The notes beneath the pieces are model-generated. The model was not told the DNA's origin, did no database searches, and was given only the letters and a program-made list of their open reading frames with translations. From Pseudomonadota bacterium (GTDB lineage: Bacteria; Desulfobacterota; Desulfobacteria; Desulfobacterales; Desulfobacteraceae), in NCBI GenBank assembly GCA_018816605.1, contig JAHIVS010000399.1, positions 1 to 7,189 on the forward strand: a stretch of 7,189 nt of DNA, written 5' to 3'. Position numbers and translations under genes: made by a program. Positions 1 through 5,564 of this stretch are shown here, piece by piece (within the stretch, counting starts at the first letter, position 1; every line of letters starts with the position of its first letter).

Positions 1-144
1 TCAATGAAACGGGAAGAAGATGAAGAAAATTTGTTTAAAAAAAATCATTATCCGGAAGAAAATGAAAAGAAAAAATTACAGCTTCAAACCGGGAAGAATA
101 TGGCATTTTCAGGTCGCTCCTCACAGAGCCTGGGACATACATGA
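1..144 (+). CDS. Partial A-rich ORF tail, function unknown
   Basis: The first reading frame is open from the window edge to a TGA at 142-144. An internal ATG at position 4 could also start a 46-residue peptide, but no ribosome binding site can be seen because the edge is too close. The translation is dominated by Glu, Lys and Asn, then turns to a Ser/Gly-rich tail ending SSQSLGHT. Base composition is far more A-rich than in the metabolic genes further along. Together with the neighbouring Rhs core remnants, this would fit the end of a displaced Rhs toxin or immunity module, but I do not recognise any family. It may equally be a chance open frame in low-complexity sequence. Confidence 0.2.
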   Translation, partial: SMKREEDEENLFKKNHYPEENEKKKLQLQTGKNMAFSGRSSQSLGHT

Positions 145-231
145 CAGCCAAAGGCGTTTCAATAAATCTGAAACGTAGTGAATTGGGGGGACATGCCACC
201 TGTTTTTTTATCACGCTTTTTAACGGTCTTT

Positions 232-341
232 GAAAATATAGATTCCCGGGCCAGTATTATGATGCTGAGACCAGGCTGCACTTCAATTACCACCGGTACA
301 ATGATCCAGATACCGGCAGATACTCCAGAAGGGCATTCTCA
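232..341 (+). pseudogene. Decayed Rhs/YD-repeat core fragment
   Basis: From 240 the third frame reads RFPGQYYDAET, then RLHFNYHRYN, then DPDTGRY up to 323. This matches the conserved C-terminal core of Rhs/YD-repeat proteins (RFPGQYYDAETGLHYN followed by a RYYDPxTGRY pattern). The preceding residues Glu-Asn-Ile (232-240) are in a different frame, so a one-base shift separates them. A stop (TGA) lies in frame just upstream, and another stop (TAA, 342-344) follows six codons after the Tyr. The usual continuation (LxxDPIGLxGG) is missing. Rhs proteins are very large secreted toxins, and orphan copies of this core junction with swapped C-terminal tips are commonly left downstream of an intact gene. 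What remains here is about 35 codons, so this is a relic, not a working gene. Confidence in the family is high; the exact limits are uncertain. Confidence 0.75.
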
Positions 342-467
342 TAATGGGTTGATAAGATTTTGCAAATGGTTCCAAAGGATTGGTTGGCAATCGGGGAAAC
401 CCTTGTCTTTTTTTGGGTAAAAAATGCGCTAGCATATAGAACTTCTAGTTTTTCCGGATAGATACAC

Positions 468-506
468 TCTTTCCAGACGTCTGGAAAGAACTGACCCACG
501 GGTCAG
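468..506. repeat. Two adjacent inverted repeats between Rhs relics
   Basis: Positions 468-489 form a perfect 22-bp palindrome (half-arm TCTTTCCAGAC, centre at ACGT). One base later, 491-506 is a second inverted repeat, CTGACCC-AC-GGGTCAG. A third, weaker one follows at 519-535 (CCTTT, 7-nt loop, AAAGG). None is followed by a U-tract, so a simple intrinsic terminator is not supported. They could be operator sites, recombination or transposition scars, or a hairpin left from an Rhs-associated repeat. No protein match for their role can be named. Confidence 0.5.
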
Positions 507-574
507 ATGGCGAAATCACCTTTCTAAATTAAAGGGAGAGGATCAAACATGAACTCAGCCGATTTGGGTAAGCT

Positions 575-610
575 TATGATCCATACGATTCCATGGCCAG
601 TATTGTGATC
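575..610 (+). pseudogene. Second, shorter Rhs core remnant
   Basis: Codons 586-609 read RFHGQYCD, preceded (one base out of frame) by a sequence compatible with Asn-Pro-Ile. This resembles the Rhs core start (NPIRFxGQYYD). At nucleotide level, 588-610 matches the first relic at 242-264 in about 20 of 23 positions, including GGCCAGTATT. The similarity stops at about 610, exactly where the convergent alpha/beta hydrolase gene ends, so this is probably a breakpoint left by loss of an rhs tip. The fragment is short, so confidence is only moderate. Confidence 0.45.
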
Positions 611-1421
611 ATAAAATGATTTGATCCAGCCAGGACCTCACATGGGCACCAAACAGGACTGATTGTTCCATTTGAAGGCAATGGCCGGCCCGGCCCAGAA
701 CCACAAGGGTGGCGTCGGAAAAATTATCATAAATTTTCAAGGCATCCTTATAGCCAACGGCGACATCATGGCGCCCCAGAAGAATCAGACAGGGATTGTC
801 AAAGGGTGATTTTGGGGCATCCACCTCAAAGGAGAATTCCGTGTCCCGGATCTGTTCCAGAAGGCCTGGATCAGACAGGGCCAGGGAGGGAGTAATTTCT
901 TGGTTGAATCGTTCCCAGACCGGTTTTGTCTGGATGGTTAAAAATTGATCAATGGTCTTAAATTCATCCGGGTGCATGGCCGAGACCAGGTCCTCGTCCC
1001 GCTCCCACAGCCGGAAAACCGGCAATTGCCTGTGGTCACGCCGGAATCCGATCACAGGACAGATCAGCAGCAATGCCCGGACCCGATCCCCCATGCTGCG
1101 AAGAACGCCCCGGGCAAGATATCCGCCATAGGAAAGCCCGGTGAGGACAAAGGGCCGGCCGTGGGGGATAAAATGGTCAATGAACTGCAGCACCACTTCC
1201 AGCATGTCATCTGAATTTAAAATCCGGGGATTTGTTCCGGACCGCCCCATTCCGGGCAGGTCAAAATAAATGCGCTGAAATCCTTCCCTGCCTGCAAAAA
1301 CGGTTTCCAGGCTGGCCTTCAAAGTGCTGTGGTCAATGCCGTAGCCGTGGATATTGATCACCGGCAGTCCCTGTCCGACACTCTCATAAAAAATGTCGGT
1401 GTCACAGATCTTTTGGATCAT
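609..1421 (-). CDS. Alpha/beta hydrolase fold protein
   Basis: A 270-residue cytoplasmic hydrolase with no signal peptide. Visible fold signatures in order: oxyanion-hole motif HGYG at 25-28, DLPGMGRS at 54-61, nucleophile elbow GLSYGG at 95-100 with Ser97, acid residue Asp219 in LLGRHD, and catalytic His247 in GRAGHC. A complete Ser-Asp-His triad in the usual order indicates an active esterase, lipase-like or C-C hydrolase; the substrate cannot be read from sequence. The ATG overlaps the stop codon of the thymidylate-synthase-family gene by 4 bp (ATGA at 1418-1421), so the two are translationally coupled and almost certainly one operon. The stop codon lies at the edge of an Rhs relic and no U-tract terminator follows it. 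Length is typical for the family (250-300 residues). Family call is secure, function open. Confidence 0.9.
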   Translation of the reverse strand: MIQKICDTDIFYESVGQGLPVINIHGYGIDHSTLKASLETVFAGREGFQRIYFDLPGMGRSGTNPRILNSDDMLEVVLQFIDHFIPHGRPFVLTGLSYGGYLARGVLRSMGDRVRALLLICPVIGFRRDHRQLPVFRLWERDEDLVSAMHPDEFKTIDQFLTIQTKPVWERFNQEITPSLALSDPGLLEQIRDTEFSFEVDAPKSPFDNPCLILLGRHDVAVGYKDALKIYDNFSDATLVVLGRAGHCLQMEQSVLFGAHVRSWLDQIIL

Positions 1422-2218
1422 GTCATCCGGCGGAACTCATCCATGGACCGCCCCCTGATGGCCTCGGCAATCTCAAACACATAGTCATAGATGTGCAGTC
1501 CCTTTGAGGCGGCAATAATTTCACCGTTTTCAACCCCGATCTGGGCTGCACAATATTGTTTCATCATCTCAATGGCGGCCAGGTTGGCCGGAAAACCGCC
1601 GAACAGATCCCAGGACCTGAAATAGGGGAAAAAATGGAGTTTACCGTCCTGGATGCGGGTGTCGATGTGGCGCAGGCAGGGCGGATCCGTCAGAACCATG
1701 TCCGAGGGCTGGCCCACCTGCAAAATCATCTGGTTGTTCCGATGCCCTTTGTGGGTGTAGGTCCAGATCATCAATTCCATCTGGTTGACATAAAATTTAC
1801 CGTTTTCTTCGATCAGAATATTCCGGTCTGTCCAGATTTCCGACTCCTGGATCAGAATTTCGGTGAGCTGTTTGTAATCATCCGGCAGATAGGCAAGGTC
1901 ACACTTGCAGATCCGCTGGCCATAGGTATAGGATTCTCCCTCTTTCTCTTCGCCGGTCATCAGGTAGGGCAGATAGTCATCCAGATAGTTTTCATCCACC
2001 GGATCGGGAAATCCCAGGGCCGGGTTCACCTTGGGCAGCAGGGGAACAGATGCAGGGTGGGTAATGTGAAGGGTGATATAATCAAATTCAAGTCGTTTCT
2101 GGCCTTCAAAAGAGCCCCGGTTTATGGTAAAGGCCCTGCCTTTTTCCACGCATTGGTAAAGGGTCTGAAACCAGGCATCTGAAAGGCTGGTGGCTTTGAT
2201 TGAAATCGGCTGCAACAT
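1418..2218 (-). CDS. Thymidylate-synthase-family protein (ThyA fold)
   Basis: 266 residues, close to the 264 of E. coli ThyA, which makes dTMP from dUMP and methylenetetrahydrofolate. Conserved positions are readable: PPC at 179-181 with the nucleophile Cys181, then RSWD at 201-204 (the R-S-x-D dUMP phosphate/base motif), Asn212 (equivalent of the dUMP-selecting Asn177 of E. coli), and HIY at 242-244. Differences from standard bacterial ThyA include PPCLR instead of PPCHxxxQ and an insertion-rich N-terminal half with YTYGQR. The sequence looks more like the divergent archaeal/methanogen-type enzymes. Because Asn is kept where dCMP hydroxymethylases have Asp, a uracil substrate is favoured. 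The start is Met at 2218: AAGGAG lies 7 nt upstream, and the promoter at 2261-2289 lies between it and the longer candidate start at 2293. Downstream it overlaps the hydrolase gene by 4 bp. Confidence 0.8.
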   Translation of the reverse strand: MLQPISIKATSLSDAWFQTLYQCVEKGRAFTINRGSFEGQKRLEFDYITLHITHPASVPLLPKVNPALGFPDPVDENYLDDYLPYLMTGEEKEGESYTYGQRICKCDLAYLPDDYKQLTEILIQESEIWTDRNILIEENGKFYVNQMELMIWTYTHKGHRNNQMILQVGQPSDMVLTDPPCLRHIDTRIQDGKLHFFPYFRSWDLFGGFPANLAAIEMMKQYCAAQIGVENGEIIAASKGLHIYDYVFEIAEAIRGRSMDEFRRMT

Positions 2219-2260
2219 GGAGATACTCCTTGTAAAACAATTCACATTTTTCTGCTCTGA

Positions 2261-2289
2261 TTTATATACCGGAATCTTCCGTGTGACAA
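2261..2289 (-). promoter_or_regulatory. Sigma70-type promoter of the thymidylate-synthase-family operon
   Basis: On the minus strand TTGTCA (2289-2284) is followed after exactly 17 bp by TATAAA (2266-2261). Each box matches consensus at 5 of 6 positions. Transcription would start near 2254, giving a leader of about 36 nt before the ATG at 2218, with AAGGAG at 2231-2226. The promoter position rules out the longer start at 2293. Confidence 0.65.
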
Positions 2290-2344
2290 CCATAAATTCT
2301 TTTCTGGGCTAGGGCCTGGTTTCCGGGCTTGAAAACGATCTTTC

Positions 2345-2421
2345 GGTTATTATTGGTTATTTATGGTTAATTTTAACCATATTTTACAAATATTAAAAAT
2401 AAGTATTGACAATAAATAACC
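2345..2421. promoter_or_regulatory. Phased GGTTAW half-site array, probable operator
   Basis: GGTTAT at 2345, GGTTAT at 2355 and GGTTAA at 2365 are direct repeats with an exact 10-bp period. The third is mirrored by TTAACC at 2373-2378, forming a 20-bp inverted repeat (2363-2382: nine-base arms, 2-nt centre). A further inverted copy, ATAACC, sits at 2416-2421 inside the spacer of the plus-strand promoter. Direct repeats one helical turn apart are typical of OmpR/PhoB-type response regulators, but the regulator cannot be named. The array lies between the divergent operon promoter and the candidate sRNA promoter and could serve either. Confidence 0.5.
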
Positions 2422-2434
2422 TTCTGGATAGATA
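2406..2434 (+). promoter_or_regulatory. Candidate promoter of an intergenic small RNA
   Basis: A perfect TTGACA (2406-2411) is followed after 17 bp by TAGATA (2429-2434), only 3 of 6 matches to TATAAT. The sequence upstream (2380-2405) is very AT-rich, like an UP element. No ORF with a ribosome binding site follows on this strand; instead a structured region and terminator follow. The weak -10 box would fit activator dependence, with the GGTTAW array just upstream. Confidence 0.4.
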
Positions 2435-2440
2435 CAAACC

Positions 2441-2561
2441 TGAGATTACCACTCTATGGATAATGAAGGAAGTTGTTTTCCTAAAGACAACCCCCCATCT
2501 CCTTGGCAACATTATCCAGCCGCCTGTCTGCCCCGACCCTGGCAGACAGGCGGCATCTTTT
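2441..2561 (+). ncRNA. Candidate structured small RNA, about 120 nt
   Basis: No coding gene occupies this interval. On the plus strand it would fold as nested helices: TGGATAATG (2457-2465) pairs with CATTATCCA (2510-2518); AAGGA (2466-2470) pairs with TCCTT (2500-2504); GTTGTTTT (2472-2479) pairs with AAGACAAC (2484-2491) through one G-U, closing a CCTA loop. A terminator-like hairpin follows at once. A C-run plus ATC (2491-2499) stays mostly single-stranded, and the adjoining TCTCCTT (2498-2504) resembles anti-Shine-Dalgarno sequence, as seen in sRNAs that block ribosome binding sites. The 5' end is placed about 7 nt after the -10 box. I do not recognise a known RNA family. An alternative is a 3'-untranslated structure of the convergent amidohydrolase mRNA, but the U-tract orientation favours the plus strand. 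Confidence 0.45.
2519..2561 (+). terminator. Rho-independent terminator hairpin
   Basis: A perfect 14-bp stem, GCCGCCTGTCTGCC (2519-2532) against GGCAGACAGGCGGC (2541-2554), with an 8-nt loop, is followed on the plus strand by ATCTTTT. On the minus strand the stem lies just after the amidohydrolase stop codon but is followed by TGGATAATG, without a T-run. It therefore fits best as the end of the plus-strand RNA, although it may also slow transcription from the amidohydrolase side. The U-tract touches the amidohydrolase stop codon. Confidence 0.65.
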
Positions 2562-3811
2562 CAGACCAGGCTTCCCTCCTGAACCCGCACAATCCCATCC
2601 ACCAACACCCAGGATACGTCCGATGATTTGGCTGAATAGACCAGGCTGGAAAAAGGATCATACATGGGCACCATATGGGGCTTGTTCACGTCCACGATAA
2701 TAATATCCGCCTTCTTGCCCCTTTCAATGGACCCGATTTGCCGGTCAAGGCCGATGGCCCTGGCCCCTTCAATGGTGGCCATCTTCAGACAGGTTCTTGC
2801 ATCCATGACACAGGGATCCATGCAGGCCACCTTGTGCAGTTTGGCGGCCATGTCCATTTCGGCGAACAGATCATGGTCGTTATTGGAGGCGCAGCCGTCG
2901 GTGCCCAGCCCCACCGCAATGCCCGCATCCACCATGCGGGGAACCGGGGCTATGCCCGATGCCAGCTTCATATTGGATTCCGGGCAATGGGCCACCCGGG
3001 CATCTTGTTTTTGGATGATCTCAATGTCTGCATCGGTGATCCACACCGAATGGACCAAAAGGGTCTGTTTGTTCAAAAGACCCAGATCCGAAAGATAGGA
3101 GATGATGGATCTGTTATTAATCCCTTTCACCATCCGGGCTTCCTTTTTGGTTTCTGCCACATGTATCTGGAACAGGATGCCGGCATCTTCGGCCGCCTGC
3201 TTTGCAGCCACCAGGGTTTTCTCGGAACAGGTATAGGGAGAATGGCAGAAAATGGAGGGCGTTATCCGGTCAGACAGATTGCGGATCCGGTTCACAAACG
3301 CCTGTGCCGCCCGGATATTCTGCCCGGGGTCCGGCACCCCCGGGGCGGGGAAATCAATCACCCCCTGACCGGCCACTGCCCGTATGCCCGATTCAACCAT
3401 GGCTTCTGCCACAGCTGCTTCAAGAAAATAGCCGTCACAGCAGGTGGTGGTACCGGCCAGCAGCATTTCCCGGCAAGAATGAAGGCTCCATTTTCCAACA
3501 GACCCAAGATTGATATGTTTTGCCTCGGCAGGAAAAATTTTTTCGTTGAGCCAGACCTCCAGGGGCAGGTCATCGGCCATTCCCCTAAACATGGACATGG
3601 GCACATGGGTATGGCAATTAACCAGGCCCGGCATAATAATCCCGCCCCTGGCATCAATCGCCATGTTCACCTGGCCAAGATCCAAATCCTCTTTTTTTCC
3701 AAAGTCCAGAATGACCGAATCCCGAATGAGTACGGCCCCGTTTTCGATCACGGCCAGGCCTGGCGCCATTGTCAACAACCGGCCGTTGTGTATCAGTATA
3801 TCCTTTGCCAT
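2561..3811 (-). CDS. Amidohydrolase, SAH/MTA/5'-deoxyadenosine deaminase type
   Basis: 416 residues, cytoplasmic, of the TrzA/MtaD/DadD branch of the metal-dependent amidohydrolases. Such enzymes deaminate adenosine-type products of S-adenosylmethionine use (S-adenosylhomocysteine, methylthioadenosine, 5'-deoxyadenosine). Visible signatures: PGLVNCHTH with zinc ligands His67 and His69, RGMADDLPLEVWL just after, CHSPYTCS with His190, HVAET with His217 and catalytic Glu220, His254, HCPESNMKL around His275, and GTDGCASNND with Asp305. A terminal beta-sandwich segment reads GKKADIIIVD. The start is the Met at 3811: AAGGA lies 7 nt upstream, whereas an upstream extension to 3901 would begin inside the predicted promoter and adds unmatched residues. 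The gene is divergent from the oxidoreductase and its stop abuts a strong hairpin. Exact substrate is undecided; guanine or triazine substrates are less likely. In radical-SAM-rich anaerobes, 5'-deoxyadenosine removal would be a sensible job. Confidence 0.85.
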   Translation of the reverse strand: MAKDILIHNGRLLTMAPGLAVIENGAVLIRDSVILDFGKKEDLDLGQVNMAIDARGGIIMPGLVNCHTHVPMSMFRGMADDLPLEVWLNEKIFPAEAKHINLGSVGKWSLHSCREMLLAGTTTCCDGYFLEAAVAEAMVESGIRAVAGQGVIDFPAPGVPDPGQNIRAAQAFVNRIRNLSDRITPSIFCHSPYTCSEKTLVAAKQAAEDAGILFQIHVAETKKEARMVKGINNRSIISYLSDLGLLNKQTLLVHSVWITDADIEIIQKQDARVAHCPESNMKLASGIAPVPRMVDAGIAVGLGTDGCASNNDHDLFAEMDMAAKLHKVACMDPCVMDARTCLKMATIEGARAIGLDRQIGSIERGKKADIIIVDVNKPHMVPMYDPFSSLVYSAKSSDVSWVLVDGIVRVQEGSLV

Positions 3812-3873
3812 CTGCATTTCCTTTTTCCAGAGTTGGGTGGAGATCACCTCCCCTAACTGCCATAAATCCCATG

Positions 3874-3901
3874 ATTTTAAAATAGTTTTTTGAATGGACA
3901 A
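3874..3901 (-). promoter_or_regulatory. Probable promoter of the amidohydrolase gene
   Basis: On the minus strand TTGTCC (3901-3896), then 16 bp, then TAAAAT (3879-3874), with 4 and 5 of 6 consensus matches. The leader to the ATG at 3811 would be roughly 55 nt and includes AAGGA. The longer possible start codon at 3901 coincides with the -35 box, which argues against it. Confidence 0.4.
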
Positions 3902-3982
3902 TATCCTGGCGCCTGTGGTAGATTGAATGAGAATTATTTTATGAATTTAAATCGGAATTTGCTATTTGAGGAGAATCCGTCA

Positions 3983-5083
3983 GTGTCTGAAAAACTGGAT
4001 CTGGTCATCGTCGGCTCCGGCCCCGGAGGCATGGCCGCCGGAATATTGGCCAAGCGGAAGGAATTGTCTTATATCATCCTGGAAAAGGGCAACAGCCCCA
4101 TGCAGGGGATTGTTGACACCTACCCCAAGGGGAAAAAAGTTTATCCGACCATTCCCAAACGGTATACCCGGCCGTTTCCGGTGGATGAGGTCCGTCCCCC
4201 CGATGAACGGATACCCGTAGAGGCCTATGTTGACCAGGCCCGGGCTGTGGTAAAAGCCCTTGATCTTAAGATCTGTTTGGCGGAAGAATTTTTGGAAATT
4301 GAAGGCAACTTTCCGGATTATACGGTCAAAACCAGCAAAGGGTCCTACCTGACCTCCCGCATCATCCTGGCCTTTGGCAGCAATATTCCCAACGATCTTG
4401 GCATCTACGGAGAAGCCAAGACCGTTGCCCGAAACATTGAAAACGGAGAAGATTATATCGGGATCAATGTTCTGGTAATCGGCGGGGGAAATGCCGCAGC
4501 CGATGTGGTGGCCTCCCTTTCCAGAATCAAACGGGAGGCCTGCGATGCCACCTCGGTCTATTGGGCACACATCAAGGAGAAATTTGAAATCAATACGGAC
4601 ACGGCCCGGGACCTGGGCGAGGAGGTGCTGCTGGGCGGCCAGATCAAAATTCTCCAACGGGCAGTGCCCAAAATAGGGGAAGTGGATGCAGACGGGATTG
4701 ACCGGCTCTATATCCACCAGGCATCCGGCACTTCCGTGGGCAATGACCTGTATATGTACCAGGGCATGAGTTTTCCCATGAAAAATGTCATTGCCTGTAT
4801 CGGTACCCACGGACCCTCCGCCATTTTCGACGGCCTGCACCTTCAGCAGATCACCTGTACCGGCGCCATCTGCAAGATTGCCAAGGAAGGAGAGCGCCTG
4901 CTCATGCTCTCGGACCACCTGGAGACCAATCGAAAGGGGATTTATGCCATTGGCGGCGCCATCAGCCCTTCCTACATGGAAATCGGACCCGACGGCATTA
5001 TCAAAGAAAAAAAACATTCCAATCTGATATACACGGCCGTCCTGGATGCCGGCAGGGTCATGGAAAACCTGCAGCCCGAATAG
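3983..5083 (+). CDS. FAD/NAD(P)-dependent oxidoreductase, thioredoxin-reductase-like fold
   Basis: 366 residues with two Rossmann dinucleotide-binding motifs: GSGPGG at 11-16 after an initial beta strand (LDLVIVG), which binds FAD, and GGGNAAAD at 167-174, which binds NAD(P)H. The distal FAD motif is visible as IYAIGGA near 320, followed by a C-terminal helix (NLIYTAVLDAGRV). No CxxC redox pair is present, so it is not a classical thioredoxin reductase. It resembles the YpdA-like and ferredoxin-NADP-reductase-like group, whose partner is a separate thiol or electron carrier. I choose GTG at 3983 because GAGGAG lies 9 nt upstream and the FAD strand begins a few residues later. ATG 3941 and TTG 3890 lack good ribosome binding sites. 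A weak TTGAAT-N18-TTAAAT lies at 3923-3952. The gene stands alone, divergent from the amidohydrolase, with the ArsR promoter 44 bp after its end. No terminator was seen. Confidence 0.85.
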   Translation: MSEKLDLVIVGSGPGGMAAGILAKRKELSYIILEKGNSPMQGIVDTYPKGKKVYPTIPKRYTRPFPVDEVRPPDERIPVEAYVDQARAVVKALDLKICLAEEFLEIEGNFPDYTVKTSKGSYLTSRIILAFGSNIPNDLGIYGEAKTVARNIENGEDYIGINVLVIGGGNAAADVVASLSRIKREACDATSVYWAHIKEKFEINTDTARDLGEEVLLGGQIKILQRAVPKIGEVDADGIDRLYIHQASGTSVGNDLYMYQGMSFPMKNVIACIGTHGPSAIFDGLHLQQITCTGAICKIAKEGERLLMLSDHLETNRKGIYAIGGAISPSYMEIGPDGIIKEKKHSNLIYTAVLDAGRVMENLQPE

Positions 5084-5126
5084 TAGATTTTTGTTGAACA
5101 CCCACCCCCCATTCCTTTTTTTCCCC

Positions 5127-5155
5127 TTGACAGGGGCAGGGTATTGCTTTAATAT
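5127..5155 (+). promoter_or_regulatory. Promoter of the arsR-permease operon
   Basis: TTGACA (5127-5132), perfect, then exactly 17 bp, then TAATAT (5150-5155), 4 of 6 matches. Transcription would start within the operator that follows. The -35 box is itself the centre of a short dyad, CCCCT-TGAC-AGGGG (5123-5136), possibly a second protein site. Confidence 0.7.
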
Positions 5156-5156
5156 A

Positions 5157-5170
5157 TGAACAAATGCTCA
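5157..5170. promoter_or_regulatory. SmtB/ArsR-type operator over the start site
   Basis: TGAACA-AA-TGCTCA is an inverted repeat with one mismatch and a 2-bp centre. It closely follows the TGAACA-N2-TGTTCA pattern bound by SmtB/CadC/ZiaR-type metal sensors. It starts 2 bp after the -10 box and ends 16 bp before the arsR start codon, so bound repressor would block polymerase. This supports metal-relieved autoregulation. Confidence 0.65.
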
Positions 5171-5186
5171 AATGAAGAGGTGATAA

Positions 5187-5531
5187 ATGAATGTGTGTAC
5201 CGACAAGTGTATCAATGAAGCAACCGTGAACAAAACCGTAAAAAATCTTCCCGGCCAGGAGGTCATTGTGGGGATGGCTGAAATATTCAAGGCCCTCAGC
5301 GACCCGTCCCGGCTTAAAATCGTGCTGGCATTGTTAGCCCAGGAACATTGCGTGTGTGATATTTCCGTGATCTGCAACCAGACGGAATCGGCCATCTCCC
5401 ACCAGCTTAGACTTCTGCGGAACTTGAAAATTGTCCGCAACAGAAGAGAGGGAAAAATTGTCTATTACACCCTTGATGACGACCATGTGATTTCTCTTAT
5501 CCGCTACAGCCTTGACCATGTTAAACACTAG
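5187..5531 (+). CDS. ArsR/SmtB-family metal sensor, CadC-like
   Basis: A 114-residue winged-helix repressor. The core is typical: ALSDPSRLKIVLAL at 36-49, then the metal-box helix HCVCDIS at 54-60, recognition helix around SAISHQLRLL at 68-77, and wing REGKIVYYTL at 87-96. Two candidate metal sites can be aligned to CadC of plasmid pI258. The alpha3N thiolate site would be Cys4 and Cys8 with Cys55 and Cys57. The alpha5 site would be Asp98 and His100 with His111 and His114. The thiolate set predicts response to soft ions such as Cd, Pb or Bi; the alpha5 set predicts Zn. The start ATG has GAGGTG just upstream. The permease follows after 33 bp, and the operator lies on the promoter, so the protein most likely represses its own operon until metal binds. 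It is not a typical As(III) sensor, though ELCVCDL-like boxes are shared. Confidence 0.92.
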   Translation: MNVCTDKCINEATVNKTVKNLPGQEVIVGMAEIFKALSDPSRLKIVLALLAQEHCVCDISVICNQTESAISHQLRLLRNLKIVRNRREGKIVYYTLDDDHVISLIRYSLDHVKH

Positions 5532-5564
5532 AAGCGTTGCGCTCTGAAACCATAAGGATATCCA

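Noticed and set aside
178..420. 80-residue plus-strand ORF
   Set aside because: It overlaps the Rhs relic in a different frame, has no clear ribosome binding site (its start is a GTG) and no recognisable family. The meaningful translation is the other frame.
451..466. Shared motif TTCYGGATAGATACA at 452-466 and 2422-2436
   Set aside because: One such near-identical 15-mer pair is expected by chance in a window this size, and only the second copy has a TTGACA upstream. Not listed as a repeat, though both are intergenic and precede inverted repeats.
549..608. 19-codon ORF after AGGGAGAGG
   Set aside because: The ribosome binding site is good, but the peptide is tiny, unrecognised, and overlaps the second Rhs relic. 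Kept only as part of a finding.
1556..2182. 208-residue plus-strand ORF
   Set aside because: Antisense shadow of the thymidylate-synthase-family gene.
2219..2293. N-terminal extension of the thymidylate-synthase-family protein
   Set aside because: The upstream ATG lies before the -35 box of the predicted promoter and has no good ribosome binding site; the ATG at 2218 has an ideal one.
2675..3856. 393-residue plus-strand ORF opposite the amidohydrolase
   Set aside because: His/Gly-rich antisense shadow of a clearly conserved gene; no own start signal.
3890..3982. Longer starts of the oxidoreductase (TTG 3890, ATG 3941)
   Set aside because: Both have weak or no ribosome binding sites and add residues ahead of the FAD-binding strand; GTG 3983 has GAGGAG at 9 nt. 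ATG 3941 cannot be fully excluded.
3980..5101. 373-residue minus-strand ORF opposite the oxidoreductase
   Set aside because: Antisense shadow with Gly/His/Asp-rich translation and no family features.
5101..5126. Possible terminator of the oxidoreductase gene (C-run and T-run)
   Set aside because: No stem of useful length precedes the T-run; the short CCCCT/AGGGG dyad overlaps the next promoter.
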